A DNA stretch of 64,000 nt from Flagellatimonas centrodinii (GTDB taxonomy: Bacteria; Pseudomonadota; Gammaproteobacteria; Nevskiales; Nevskiaceae). The stretch covers positions 2,604,001 through 2,668,000 of the forward strand of contig NZ_CP092104.1 in NCBI RefSeq assembly GCF_016918765.2, in the 5' to 3' direction. How positions within the stretch are numbered: the stretch's first letter is position 1; the number at the start of each line of letters is the position of its first letter. Positions 43,928 to 52,977 of this stretch are shown here, piece after piece. Under the pieces are notes generated by a model that was given only the letters and a program-made list of their open reading frames with translations, was not told where the DNA came from and did not search any database. A program made the position numbers and the translations under genes.

Positions 43928-44169
43928 ATACAGGCGGACGTTTTTATCTGCGCAACGGGAAGCGCGTGCAGGAGACCGATGCGGCCTCACGCAGCGCAAC
44001 CGAGACGAGCGCCCCGGCGCGAGATTCTTCGCCGGCGAAAGCGAAGCAGCCCCGCGGCGCCCGGTTCGGCGATGCCGATGCCGATGCCGCTAGCGCCGGC
44101 GCGAAAGCGAGCTCACCCCCGGCATCTGACACCACCACCCCCAACAACAACGAGGAACCCACGTCATGA
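43924..44169 (+). CDS. Small disordered phage protein
   Basis: 81 residues, MNTGGRFYLRNGKRVQETDA, then an Ala/Ser/Pro-rich tail. The start and end both overlap neighbours by ATGA. A near-exact palindrome (44026-44039) encodes SSPAKA. Possibly a minor virion or assembly peptide. Confidence 0.55.
   Translation: MNTGGRFYLRNGKRVQETDAASRSATETSAPARDSSPAKAKQPRGARFGDADADAASAGAKASSPPASDTTTPNNNEEPTS
44026..44039. repeat. Dispersed palindrome, near copy (one mismatch)
   Basis: CTTCGCCGGCGAAA, perfect for the inner 12 bases. Read as SSPAKA in the small protein 43924-44169. Confidence 0.85.
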
Positions 44170-45107
44170 GCAACAAGCTCTACAACAAGCGCCTGCTGAT
44201 GGCCAAGATCGGCGCGGGCGAATACCCGACCGACGCCGTGCCCACCGCGGCAGACAACGCGATTCTCACCAGCAACCTGAAGTTCCAGCCGTTCCAGGGC
44301 GCGACGGTTGTGCTGGACTACGACCGGCGCAATCTCGGCGCGGGCAAGAGCATCTACACCGGCACCCACGCCAAGCTGACCTGCGATGTCGACATCAGCG
44401 GCGCCGGCGCCGCGGGCGATGTACCGCCCTGGGGCGCGCTGCTGCGCATGTGCGGATTCTCCGAGACCGTTGAAGAGGGTGTGAGCGTCGTCTACGCGCC
44501 CGTCAGCGAGGGTTTCGAGTGGGGCACGATGTACTTCAACCACGACGGCAAGCTGCAAAAGATGCAGGGCGTGCGCGGCAACGTGTCGTTCGGGCTGACG
44601 AAGGAAGGCCTGCCGAAAATGAGCTTCGAGTTCTGGGGCCTGTGGAACGCAGCCCCCACCGCCGTTGCATTCGGCGAGCCGGACTTCGATGCCTTCGTCG
44701 AGCCGATCCCGGTCAATGCCGTGAACACGCCGACGTTTACGGTTGACGCCTTCGCCGCCAATGCTGAGTCGTTCACTTTCAATGCGGGCTGGACGGTGAG
44801 CTACCGCAATGTGGTGGGCAACGAAGCCGTGCTCATCACCGACCGCGACGGCAGCGGCGCGATGACGCTCGAAACCGTCGCCCTTGCGGACTACGACTTC
44901 TACGAGACGGTGCGCGAATGCGAGGTGGTGCCGATCAACCTGGTGCATGGCACCGAGGCCGGCAACATCGTGCAGTTCGACGCCAAGGCGCAGCTGATGA
45001 TGGGCGAAGACAGCGACAGCCAGGGCCTGTCGGTCACGCCCTTCAACCTGCGCCTGGTTCCCACCCTCAACGATGGTGATGACGAACTCATCATCACCGT
45101 GAAGTAA
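44166..45107 (+). CDS. Tail tube protein
   Basis: 313 residues: LYNKRLLMAKIGAGEYPTDA, VPTAADNAILTSNLKFQPFQ, CDVDISGAGAAGDVPPWGAL, LRMCGFSE, YVAPVSEG-like VYAPVSEGFEWGTMYFNHDG and LGLTKEGLPKMSFEFWG-type strands. Matches the siphophage major tail tube family with a C-terminal added domain. Followed directly by the chaperone genes. Confidence 0.85.
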   Translation: MSNKLYNKRLLMAKIGAGEYPTDAVPTAADNAILTSNLKFQPFQGATVVLDYDRRNLGAGKSIYTGTHAKLTCDVDISGAGAAGDVPPWGALLRMCGFSETVEEGVSVVYAPVSEGFEWGTMYFNHDGKLQKMQGVRGNVSFGLTKEGLPKMSFEFWGLWNAAPTAVAFGEPDFDAFVEPIPVNAVNTPTFTVDAFAANAESFTFNAGWTVSYRNVVGNEAVLITDRDGSGAMTLETVALADYDFYETVRECEVVPINLVHGTEAGNIVQFDAKAQLMMGEDSDSQGLSVTPFNLRLVPTLNDGDDELIITVK

Positions 45108-45116
45108 GGGGGCGCC

Positions 45117-45503
45117 ATGGCACTGAAACTGAAGCGTGGACAGAAGAACCAGGTGTGGGAAGACGTGGTCGTGACGCACCGCGACGACCTGGGCACAACG
45201 TTTGAGGACACGTTCCAGGTCCTCGTGCGGCTGCCGGCCGATGTCGACGAGCTCGAGCAGGAAGCCAAGGCACTGACCGGGACGCAGGATGACAAGGCGC
45301 TGCCGCCGTTGTCAGCGGTCGACTACCTGGAGGCGAACGTGCTCGGCTGGCGAAAGCTCGAAAGCGCTGATGACCAGGAGATCCCGTACACGCCCGAGAA
45401 CTTCGCGGATCTCGTGGCGCTGGTGCCCTACCGGCGCGAGCTGATGAATGTCGTCAGCCGAACCCGACGCAAGCCGGGCGAGTCGCAGCGAAAAAACTCC
45501 TAG
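45117..45503 (+). CDS. Tail assembly chaperone, short form (gpG analogue)
   Basis: 128 residues: LKRGQKNQVWEDVVVTHRDD, EDTFQVLVRLPADVDELEQE, PYTPENFADLVALVPYRREL. It sits between tail tube and tape measure. Five bases before its stop codon is the heptamer A AAA AAC (45491-45497), a classic -1 slip site, so a fraction of ribosomes should extend into the downstream frame. Confidence 0.88.
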   Translation: MALKLKRGQKNQVWEDVVVTHRDDLGTTFEDTFQVLVRLPADVDELEQEAKALTGTQDDKALPPLSAVDYLEANVLGWRKLESADDQEIPYTPENFADLVALVPYRRELMNVVSRTRRKPGESQRKNS

Positions 45504-45877
45504 CGTTCGCGCGCGAATGGGCCGACGCCCCAGCGAGCGGACAAGAGAGTTTGCACGATGACCTGCGGGCATTCGGCATCAAGGCATCGGCCGCTGCCCG
45601 CGCGGCGGCCGAGCACCCGATGTTCGAGGTTGATTACGCCAACTGGGATGCGGTGCAGGTCTTCTGCGGCAGCTGCACGCAGTGGCGCACCGGCATGGCC
45701 GGTGCGACCGGCCTGGACTACCCCGCCGTCGAGTGCGTGATGCGCATGCACCAGGTCAGTGACACGGCAGAGACGCTGGCCCGCGTGCAGGTGATTGAAG
45801 TCGGCGTGCTCGAGGTATGGCGCAAGGCGCGCGAACGCGAACGGAACAGCAGCGGGAATCACAAGAAGACACGATGA
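45117..45877 (+). CDS. Tail assembly chaperone, -1 frameshifted long form (gpGT analogue)
   Basis: Reading 45117-45497 and then shifting back one base continues as LLAFAREWADAPASGQESLH to the stop at 45877, giving 253 residues. The downstream part (FGIKASAAARAAAEHPMFEV, CTQWRTGMAGATGLDYPAVE) resembles DUF1799 proteins found beside G-like chaperones. No good independent start exists for this second frame. The long form would coat the tape measure during tail assembly, as in lambda. Confidence 0.85.
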
Positions 45878-48800
45878 CCGGGAACCGTCAATTCAAACTG
45901 GAGCTTGTCCTCGCCGGCGATAACCGGGGTGGCGTCAACGCTATCCGCGGCACGCGCCAGGAGATGAAGCAGCTCGGCGACCAGGGCGCGGAAACGCGCG
46001 TTGCGCTCGCGAACGTTCGCGGCGGGATCGATGAGATGACGGTAGGCGCCCGGGCTCGCATCCTGGGTGTTGCGGCGGCGGTTGGCGCCGTGGGGGCCAG
46101 CACCGCCGTACTGCTGCGAACGGCAGAAGCCGCCCGGGAATTCAGGCGGGAAATTGCCGAGATCAGCACGCTGCTGTCCGACACGAGCGAGCTGGACGAG
46201 TATACCCAGCAGATCCGTGCACAGGCGCGCGAGTTCGGTATCTCGGCAACGAAGCAGGCGGACGCGCTGTACCAGATCATCAGCGCCGGGCAGGAGGGCG
46301 CCGCCGCGATCGACACGCTGGACGCCTCGAATCGGCTCGCGATCGGCGGCATAACCGACATCGAGGTCGCGGCCGACGGTCTGACCAGCGTGCTCAACGC
46401 CTACGGCGACAAGGTTGCGGGCGCGACTGATGTGTCGGACACCCTGTTCGTCGGCATGCGCACCGGCAAGACCACGATTGATGCTTTGAGCCAGAGCATC
46501 GGCAAGGTCGCACCGATCGCGGCCGGGCTGAACGTGCCGTTTACCGAATTGGTCTCTGCGGTATCGGCCATCACCACCGGAGGCGTCAAGACCACCGAGG
46601 CCGTAACGCAAGTGCGCGGCGCGCTGGTGGCGGTGCTCAAGCCCACCGCCGAGGCGCAGGATCTCGCCGGCCAGCTCGGCCTGAAATTCGACAGCCAGGC
46701 CCTGGCTGCCAAGGGGCTGGCCGGCTTTCTGCAGGATGTGCGCGACAAGACGCACGGCAACAAGGATGCGATGGCGACCCTGTTTGGCGGGGTGGAGGCC
46801 ATCAATGCCGTGATGGCGCTCACCGGCAATCAGGCCAAGGCGTTCGAGCGAAACCTCGACGCAATGGCGGAGCGCAGCGGTGAAACGGGCGCCGCGTTTT
46901 CCAAGATGGCGCAGGAGGCTGAGTTCGCAGCTGATCGCATGCAGGCGGCGATTCAAGACAAGTTCCTCGACGCCGGCGACCAGGCCAATATTGCCCTGGC
47001 GCCGGCGTATCTGGCTGTAGCTGACAACATCGACCTGATCGCCGAGGCGGCAGTCAATACCGGCATTGTGTTGGCATCGGTGATGGGCGCCCGACTGACG
47101 GCCGAGATCGCCAAGACGGCCGCCGCTACCGGCCGGGTTGTGCTCGCGCGACAGCAGGAGCTGGCCGTCAACCAGGCGGCGGCCGCATCGTTTGCGCGCA
47201 TGACGCAAGCGCGTGTGGTGGATCTGCAGCAAACGCTGCGGGTGGTCGCGGTGTCTCGGCAAGAGGCGCAGGGCAGTCTCGCGGTCGCAAATGCGCGTGT
47301 CGCCGAGGCTGAGGCGACCATGGCAGCGACCCGGGCGACCGGTGCTCAGGCCGCAGCAAGTGGGATGCTGGCGCGTGCCGAGCAGCAGCTCGCGGCTGCG
47401 ATTGCGCAGCGCACGGCAGCCACCAATTCGCTGGCGGTACTCGGGCGCCAGCAGGCAGGGTTGCAGACGCAGCTCGCGGTCGCCACCAAGGCAACGGCGG
47501 CCGCGCAGGCGCAGGGCGCTGCGGCTGCCACTCAACTCGCCCTGGGCAGCCGCCTGGCGGCCACAGCTATGGGCGGCCTTCGGGCGGCAACTGCGCTGGT
47601 GGGCGGCCCGATCGGCGCTGCAGTGTTGGGGCTGACCGGGCTGGTGCTGTGGCTGACCCGGTCAAAGGATGCCGCCGACCGGTTCGAGCTGGACGAGGCC
47701 GTGCGGTCTATCACCGAACTGGCGGATGAGGCCGAACGCCTCAAGCGCGGTGGGCCGATCATCTCGGAACAAGATCAAGAATCGCTCAGCGCCACGCACG
47801 CGGAGATTCAGCGCATTGCCGGCGCCATGGGGCAGCTCGCCGAGCTGCGTGACGAGTACGCCCGGCAGGGTAACGGTGGCGCAGCGGCCTCGGTGCAGGG
47901 CGAGATGGATCGACTAGCCGAGCGCATTGCATTTCTGAGCGCCGAGCTGCGGCGGTACCAGGAAGCCTCTGCATCTGGCGCCGCGGCCACAGAAGCGCAG
48001 GCTGACGCGATGGGCGGGCTGAGCGATGAAGCCAAAGAGGCCGCTGAGCGTGTCGCGAAGTACCGCGAATCACTGGACGCACAGAATGCTCTGATTGCCC
48101 GCCAGCTGGAACTGATGGATGGCACGCGCGACTCCCAGGCAGCGTTGCGGATCGCAACGATGGAGGCCAACGGCGCCACCGATCAACAGATCGCGTTGAG
48201 CGAGCAGCGGCGCGCGCAGCTGGAGGCGCGCCAGCAGCAGGAAAAAGATCTCGCGGATGCGATCAAGGCGAGCGCCACAGAGCGTGAAGCTGCGCTGGCG
48301 ACCTTTGAAACGCAGATTGCAGCGCTCGATCAGGCGCTAGCGGAAGGGATGGACCCGGCGGAGTACCAGGCTCGCGCCGACCAGCTTCGGGCCGTGTACT
48401 GGGATGCCATCCGAGGCGATGCGAAGGGCACCGCCGACGAAGTTTCCGAGGCGCGCAAGGAGATTGACGCCTTCCTCAATGCCGACGGATTCTCCAGCGC
48501 CGCGGCAACGATGCGCGAGGCGCTGGGTACGGTCAGCGACCCTCTGTTCGGCATGCTCGATGGCTTCGAGACGCTGACAAACGTCAGCAAGGCCAGCGGC
48601 AAGGCCATGGCCGCGGCGTACAAGGAGGCGGCGGGAGACGCCGACAAGCTGCGCGAGTTCCAGGACGACATCAACAACCGGACGATGCGCGAGAGCCTTG
48701 GGGCATACGGCCAGATGGCCGGCGCCGCCAGCGGCTTTTTTGACGAGAACTCGAAGGGCTACAGGACGCTGCAGGCGCTCAGCACGGCATTTCATGCCGC

Positions 48801-51800
48801 CGAGCTGGCAATGACGATTCAGACCCTGGTGCCCAAGGGGGTTGCCGCGATCCTGAACCAGGGCGGCGGTGATCCCTACAGCGCCATCCCGCGCATGGCG
48901 GCCATGGCTGCGATTGTTGGCGGCCTCGGCGTCGCCGTCAGTTTCGCCGGCGGAAGTGGCGGCGGCGGTGGCGGCGAAGCCCAGCCCACATTCAACCCGC
49001 GCGGCCGTGTCCTGGGCGACCCCGATGCCATGAGCGAAAGCATCGCCAACAGTGTGGAACTGACGGCGATCGCAACCGAGCAGCTGGTGGGCATCAACAG
49101 CGACATGCTCAAGAGCCTGCGCGGGCTGGAGTCGAGCATCGGTAATGTGGGCACGCTGATCGTGCGCAACCAGTTGGACTACGGGGTAACGCCTGGCGGC
49201 CGAAGTGATGAGTTGAACGCGATCCTCGCCAGCGGCCCGATGGGCGCGTTGGCCGTGGCGCAGCAGCGCGTGACGCAGCAGATCGACAGCCTGTTCGAAG
49301 ATATCGGTCTCGATTTCATAGGCGACATTGTGGGCGGCATTGGCGACCTGTTCCTGAAAGGATTGTCCGAGCTGGGCAACGCGGTGTTCGGGGGTGAGCA
49401 GAGCATTCGCGGGCAGGGGGTGCAGATCCTCGCCGACTCGTTCGGCGACATGCTCGACAACCTGCAGGCAGGCACGTGGACCAACGTGCGCACCTCCGGC
49501 GGAGTTTTCAGCGGCAGCAGCTATGACATCAAGGAGGGCGCGCTGCCGGCCGAGATCGAGCGCCAGTTCGCGCTGGTGGTGCGGGGCATCGGCGAGGCAG
49601 TCAGCAGCACTGCAGATCTGCTGGGGGTTGCGCAGGCCGAGGTGCAGGCTGCATTCGACTCGCTGGAGATCGACCTCATTCGAATCGATTTCCAGAACAA
49701 GTCGGGCGAGGAGATCAACGAGGCGCTGTCCGAAACGTTCTCGGCCATGTTCGACGATGTGGCGCAGGCGGTTGTGCCCTACATCGAGACCTTCCAGGAC
49801 ATCGGCGAGGGGCTCGGCGAAACGCTGACGCGGCTGGCGACCACGGCGCAGATTGCGCGGTCGACGCTGGGTGATCTCGGCGTGGACCTCGATGCCATCC
49901 CCGACTCCCTGCGGGTGTATATCGACGGCTTCCTGCCGAATACGGGGGATGCATTGATCCCGAACGTGCGGACGCGATCGGACGGCGAGATCATGGCCGG
50001 CGTCTTCGACAGGCTCACGGACCAAGCGGGCGGGCTCAAGGCCTTCGCCAGCAACATGGGCAATCTGCTCGACACCGTGCTCACCGAGGGCGAGGCATTT
50101 GACCGGCTGGAGCGGCAGCTTGGCAGCGCACTCGAAACGGTCACCATGTCGCTGCCTGATAGCCGTGAGGGGCTGGCCGATCTGGTATCCGGCATCAACC
50201 TGTTTACCGATGCGGGGGTCGAGCAGCTGACGGTGATCAGCCAGCTGAGCGAAGGGCTGGACGATTACTACCAGACGCTTGCGCGGCGCGAGGCCGACCG
50301 CGCCGAGTTCAGCGACGACCTGCGGGACGAGATCGAGGCGTTGACGCTCACCGCCGATGAGCTGGCCGCGGTGCGGCTGGATCGCGAGCTGGAGGCGTGG
50401 CGCAGTAAGGCCGAGGATCTCGGGTTCGACGCCAACATCATCGACCCGCTGGAAGATCTGAAGCGCGCAGCCGCCGAGGCCGGCGGTGCCGTTGCCGACC
50501 TGTCGGCCGAACGCGATGCGTTCAACCTGCGCTTCAGCGATCTCAATGCCCGCCAGGGGCTGGACGGTGAGGCGCTGGATCTCTATGACTGGGAGCAGCG
50601 CCGAGCCCGCGACATTGCAGAAGCCGAGCGGCTGGAGGCCGACATCAATGCTGTGGAGGCCTGGTACTCCGAGGACCGCCTGCGCATCGTGCAGGCCGCG
50701 GCCGAAGCAGCGCTGGCGATCGAGGAAAGCCGCGCCCGGGCAACTGCGGAGATCCAGGCCGAAACCGAACGACTGCATCTGACGGGCCTTGAGGCCGAGC
50801 TGTTTGACCTGGACCAGCAGTTTGCCCGCCGCCGCGATCAGCTGGCCGACAACGCCGAGGCGCTCCTCGCATTGGATGAGCAGTATGCCGTGCGTCGGCA
50901 GCAGATCGAACAGGCCGCGGCTGACGAAACCATCGCCGCCGCCGAGGCGGCGGCGGAGGCAGAGCGCGAACTGGCGGCGGCCCGTGCCCAGGCGGTGACG
51001 GACATCCGCGCCGAGATCGCCCGGTCCGGGCTCACCGGCGTTGATGCCGAGCTGTTCGACCTGGACGCTGAATTCGCCCGGCGCCGCCAGGCCAACGCCG
51101 ACAACGCCGAGGCTCTGCTGGCGCTGGATGAGCTGTACGCGATCGAGCGCAACGCGATCGTTCAGGCGGCAGCGGATGAGGCCATCGCTGCGGCAGAGGC
51201 GGCTGCCGAGGCTGAACGCGAATTGGCGACTGCGCGTGCCCAGGCGGCCGAGGACATCCGCGCCGAGATCACCCGGTCCGGTCTCACTGGCGTTAATGCC
51301 GACCTGTTCGACCTCGACGCCGAGTTCGCCCGCCGGCGGCAGGCCAACGCCGACAACGCCGAGGCGCTGCTGGCCCTGGATGAGCTGTACGCGATCGAGC
51401 GCAACGCAATCGTTCAGGCCGCCAATGCCGAGACCATCGCCGCCGCAGAAGCCGCCGCTGAAGCCGAGCGCGAGCTGGCGGAGGCTCGCGCCCAGGCGGT
51501 GACCGATATCCGCGCCGAGATCGCCCGGTCCGGTCTCACCGGCGTTGATGCCGAGCTGTTCGACCTGGACGCTGAATTCGCCCGGCGCCGCCAGGCCAAC
51601 GCCGACAACGCCGAGGCGCTGCTGGCGCTGGATGAGCTGTACGCGATCGAGCGCAACGCGATCATCCAGGGCGCCAACGATGAAGCGATCGCCGCAGCCG
51701 AAGCGGCTGCCGAAGCCGAACGCGAACTGGCGGCGGCCCGCGCTCAGGCAGTCGCGGACATCCGTGCCGAGATCACCCGGTCCGGCCTTACCGGCATCGA

Positions 51801-52977
51801 TGCCGACCTGTTCGACCTGGATGCCGAGTTCGCCCGTCGGCGGCAGGCCAACGCCGACAACGCCGAGGCGCTGCTGGCGCTGGATGAGCTGTACGCGATC
51901 GAGCGCAACGCGATCATCCAGGGCGCCAACGATGAAGCGATCGCCGCCGCCGAGGCAGCGGCGGAAGCAGAGCGCGAACTGGCGGCGGCCCGCGCTCAGG
52001 CAGTCGCGGACATCCGTGCCGAGATCACCCGGTCCGGCCTTACCGGCATCGATGCCGACCTGTTCGACCTGGATGCCGAGTTCGCCCGTCGGCGGCAGGC
52101 CAACGCCGACAACGCCGAGGCGCTGCTGGCGCTGGATGAGCTGTACGCGATCCGTCGCCAGCAAATCCTCAGCGCTGCGAACGAAAGTGCGCTTGAAGCT
52201 GAGGCGCAGCGCGTAAACGATGCGGCCGACATCCTGCGCGGGGCCTACCGCCGGCAGGCAGACGACCTGCAGGCGCTGGTCGACGAGTACGCCAACATCA
52301 GCGCCGAGCTGCAGGGATACCGCGGCACCCTGTTCTCGGGCGCAGCTGCACGGCTCACGCCCGAGCAGGCGTACGCGCAAACGGCGGCCCGCGTCGAGAG
52401 CCTGGATGCGCTGGCGTCTGTTGGCGATATCGACGCGCAGCGCCAGCTGCAGGGTGCGATCGATGCCTGGCTGGAGGCCAGCAGCGAATACAACGCCACC
52501 GGCGCAGCCTATTTCGCCGACCGCGACCGCGCCGCCGCGATACTCGACCGCGCGATCGGCGCCGCCGACATCGAGCGCGACATCGCGCAGGAGCAGCTCG
52601 ATGCCATCACCGAGCAGGTTGGGGCGCTGATCGACCTGACCGAGGCTGTCGTCACGCTCGAAGACGCCATCGCCAGCTACCAGCAGATCGCCGCCGGCGG
52701 CAGCGCAGAGCCGGCAGCGTTTGCCACCACCGGCCCGGTGGTCACCGTGTCCGGGCCAGTGCCGCTGCCTGAAGCCACCTCGCCTGCCTCAGCCAGCGCC
52801 GCCGGCGCCGGCGGCGACAGCGCGGCCGTGGCCGAGCTGCGCGAGCAGAACCGGCAGCTACGCGCCATGGTTGGCCTGCTGAGCGCCGGCTTTGCCGACG
52901 TGCGCGAGCGCGGCGAAACCACCAGCAATGACGTGGCTGACATTCGCCGCCGCGTCCGCCAGATGGTGCAGGCATGA
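45874..52977 (+). CDS. Tape measure protein
   Basis: 2,367 residues from ATG 45874 (ATGA overlap with the chaperone stop). N-terminal phage tape-measure core (AARFRREIAEI-like AREFRREIAEISTLLSDTSE, DALYQIISAGQEGAAAIDTL), Ala-rich coiled coils, hydrophobic spans near 560-590 (VGGPIGAAVLGLTGLVLWL) and 1005-1030, and a Gly-rich stretch. A tandem array of 84-residue units lies at about 1690-2109, followed by a C-terminal coiled coil. Tape-measure length sets tail length; at about 0.15 nm per residue this predicts roughly 350 nm, long for a siphophage. Confidence 0.94.
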   Translation: MTGNRQFKLELVLAGDNRGGVNAIRGTRQEMKQLGDQGAETRVALANVRGGIDEMTVGARARILGVAAAVGAVGASTAVLLRTAEAAREFRREIAEISTLLSDTSELDEYTQQIRAQAREFGISATKQADALYQIISAGQEGAAAIDTLDASNRLAIGGITDIEVAADGLTSVLNAYGDKVAGATDVSDTLFVGMRTGKTTIDALSQSIGKVAPIAAGLNVPFTELVSAVSAITTGGVKTTEAVTQVRGALVAVLKPTAEAQDLAGQLGLKFDSQALAAKGLAGFLQDVRDKTHGNKDAMATLFGGVEAINAVMALTGNQAKAFERNLDAMAERSGETGAAFSKMAQEAEFAADRMQAAIQDKFLDAGDQANIALAPAYLAVADNIDLIAEAAVNTGIVLASVMGARLTAEIAKTAAATGRVVLARQQELAVNQAAAASFARMTQARVVDLQQTLRVVAVSRQEAQGSLAVANARVAEAEATMAATRATGAQAAASGMLARAEQQLAAAIAQRTAATNSLAVLGRQQAGLQTQLAVATKATAAAQAQGAAAATQLALGSRLAATAMGGLRAATALVGGPIGAAVLGLTGLVLWLTRSKDAADRFELDEAVRSITELADEAERLKRGGPIISEQDQESLSATHAEIQRIAGAMGQLAELRDEYARQGNGGAAASVQGEMDRLAERIAFLSAELRRYQEASASGAAATEAQADAMGGLSDEAKEAAERVAKYRESLDAQNALIARQLELMDGTRDSQAALRIATMEANGATDQQIALSEQRRAQLEARQQQEKDLADAIKASATEREAALATFETQIAALDQALAEGMDPAEYQARADQLRAVYWDAIRGDAKGTADEVSEARKEIDAFLNADGFSSAAATMREALGTVSDPLFGMLDGFETLTNVSKASGKAMAAAYKEAAGDADKLREFQDDINNRTMRESLGAYGQMAGAASGFFDENSKGYRTLQALSTAFHAAELAMTIQTLVPKGVAAILNQGGGDPYSAIPRMAAMAAIVGGLGVAVSFAGGSGGGGGGEAQPTFNPRGRVLGDPDAMSESIANSVELTAIATEQLVGINSDMLKSLRGLESSIGNVGTLIVRNQLDYGVTPGGRSDELNAILASGPMGALAVAQQRVTQQIDSLFEDIGLDFIGDIVGGIGDLFLKGLSELGNAVFGGEQSIRGQGVQILADSFGDMLDNLQAGTWTNVRTSGGVFSGSSYDIKEGALPAEIERQFALVVRGIGEAVSSTADLLGVAQAEVQAAFDSLEIDLIRIDFQNKSGEEINEALSETFSAMFDDVAQAVVPYIETFQDIGEGLGETLTRLATTAQIARSTLGDLGVDLDAIPDSLRVYIDGFLPNTGDALIPNVRTRSDGEIMAGVFDRLTDQAGGLKAFASNMGNLLDTVLTEGEAFDRLERQLGSALETVTMSLPDSREGLADLVSGINLFTDAGVEQLTVISQLSEGLDDYYQTLARREADRAEFSDDLRDEIEALTLTADELAAVRLDRELEAWRSKAEDLGFDANIIDPLEDLKRAAAEAGGAVADLSAERDAFNLRFSDLNARQGLDGEALDLYDWEQRRARDIAEAERLEADINAVEAWYSEDRLRIVQAAAEAALAIEESRARATAEIQAETERLHLTGLEAELFDLDQQFARRRDQLADNAEALLALDEQYAVRRQQIEQAAADETIAAAEAAAEAERELAAARAQAVTDIRAEIARSGLTGVDAELFDLDAEFARRRQANADNAEALLALDELYAIERNAIVQAAADEAIAAAEAAAEAERELATARAQAAEDIRAEITRSGLTGVNADLFDLDAEFARRRQANADNAEALLALDELYAIERNAIVQAANAETIAAAEAAAEAERELAEARAQAVTDIRAEIARSGLTGVDAELFDLDAEFARRRQANADNAEALLALDELYAIERNAIIQGANDEAIAAAEAAAEAERELAAARAQAVADIRAEITRSGLTGIDADLFDLDAEFARRRQANADNAEALLALDELYAIERNAIIQGANDEAIAAAEAAAEAERELAAARAQAVADIRAEITRSGLTGIDADLFDLDAEFARRRQANADNAEALLALDELYAIRRQQILSAANESALEAEAQRVNDAADILRGAYRRQADDLQALVDEYANISAELQGYRGTLFSGAAARLTPEQAYAQTAARVESLDALASVGDIDAQRQLQGAIDAWLEASSEYNATGAAYFADRDRAAAILDRAIGAADIERDIAQEQLDAITEQVGALIDLTEAVVTLEDAIASYQQIAAGGSAEPAAFATTGPVVTVSGPVPLPEATSPASASAAGAGGDSAAVAELREQNRQLRAMVGLLSAGFADVRERGETTSNDVADIRRRVRQMVQA
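48942..48955. repeat. Dispersed palindrome, near copy (one mismatch)
   Basis: TTTCGCCGGCGGAA in the tape measure gene, read as SFAGGS. Confidence 0.8.
50941..52200 (+). repeat. Five in-frame 252-bp tandem repeats in the tape measure gene
   Basis: Units start at 50941, 51193, 51445, 51697 and 51949, period exactly 252 bp (84 codons). Each encodes AEAERELAAARAQAV, then DIRAEI-RSGLTG, LFDLDAEFARRRQANADNAE and ALLALDELYAIERNAI. The last two units are nearly identical at DNA level (compare 51742-51900 with 51994-52152), so the latest duplication is recent. A divergent unit precedes 50941 from about 50690. Confidence 0.95.

Noticed and set aside
45551-45877. Independent gene downstream of the tail chaperone
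   Set aside because: It has no credible start and continues smoothly from the -1 slip site, so it is treated as the frameshifted extension.
50941-52200. Regular repeats that might be taken for a CRISPR array
   Set aside because: Period is 252 bp with no spacer-repeat alternation, in frame in a structural gene; no cas genes anywhere in the window.
48337-52380. 1,347-codon open frame on the minus strand
   Set aside because: It lies wholly opposite the tape measure gene and exists because of the high GC and repeated Ala/Glu codons; composition is not protein-like and the plus-strand gene fits the tail operon.
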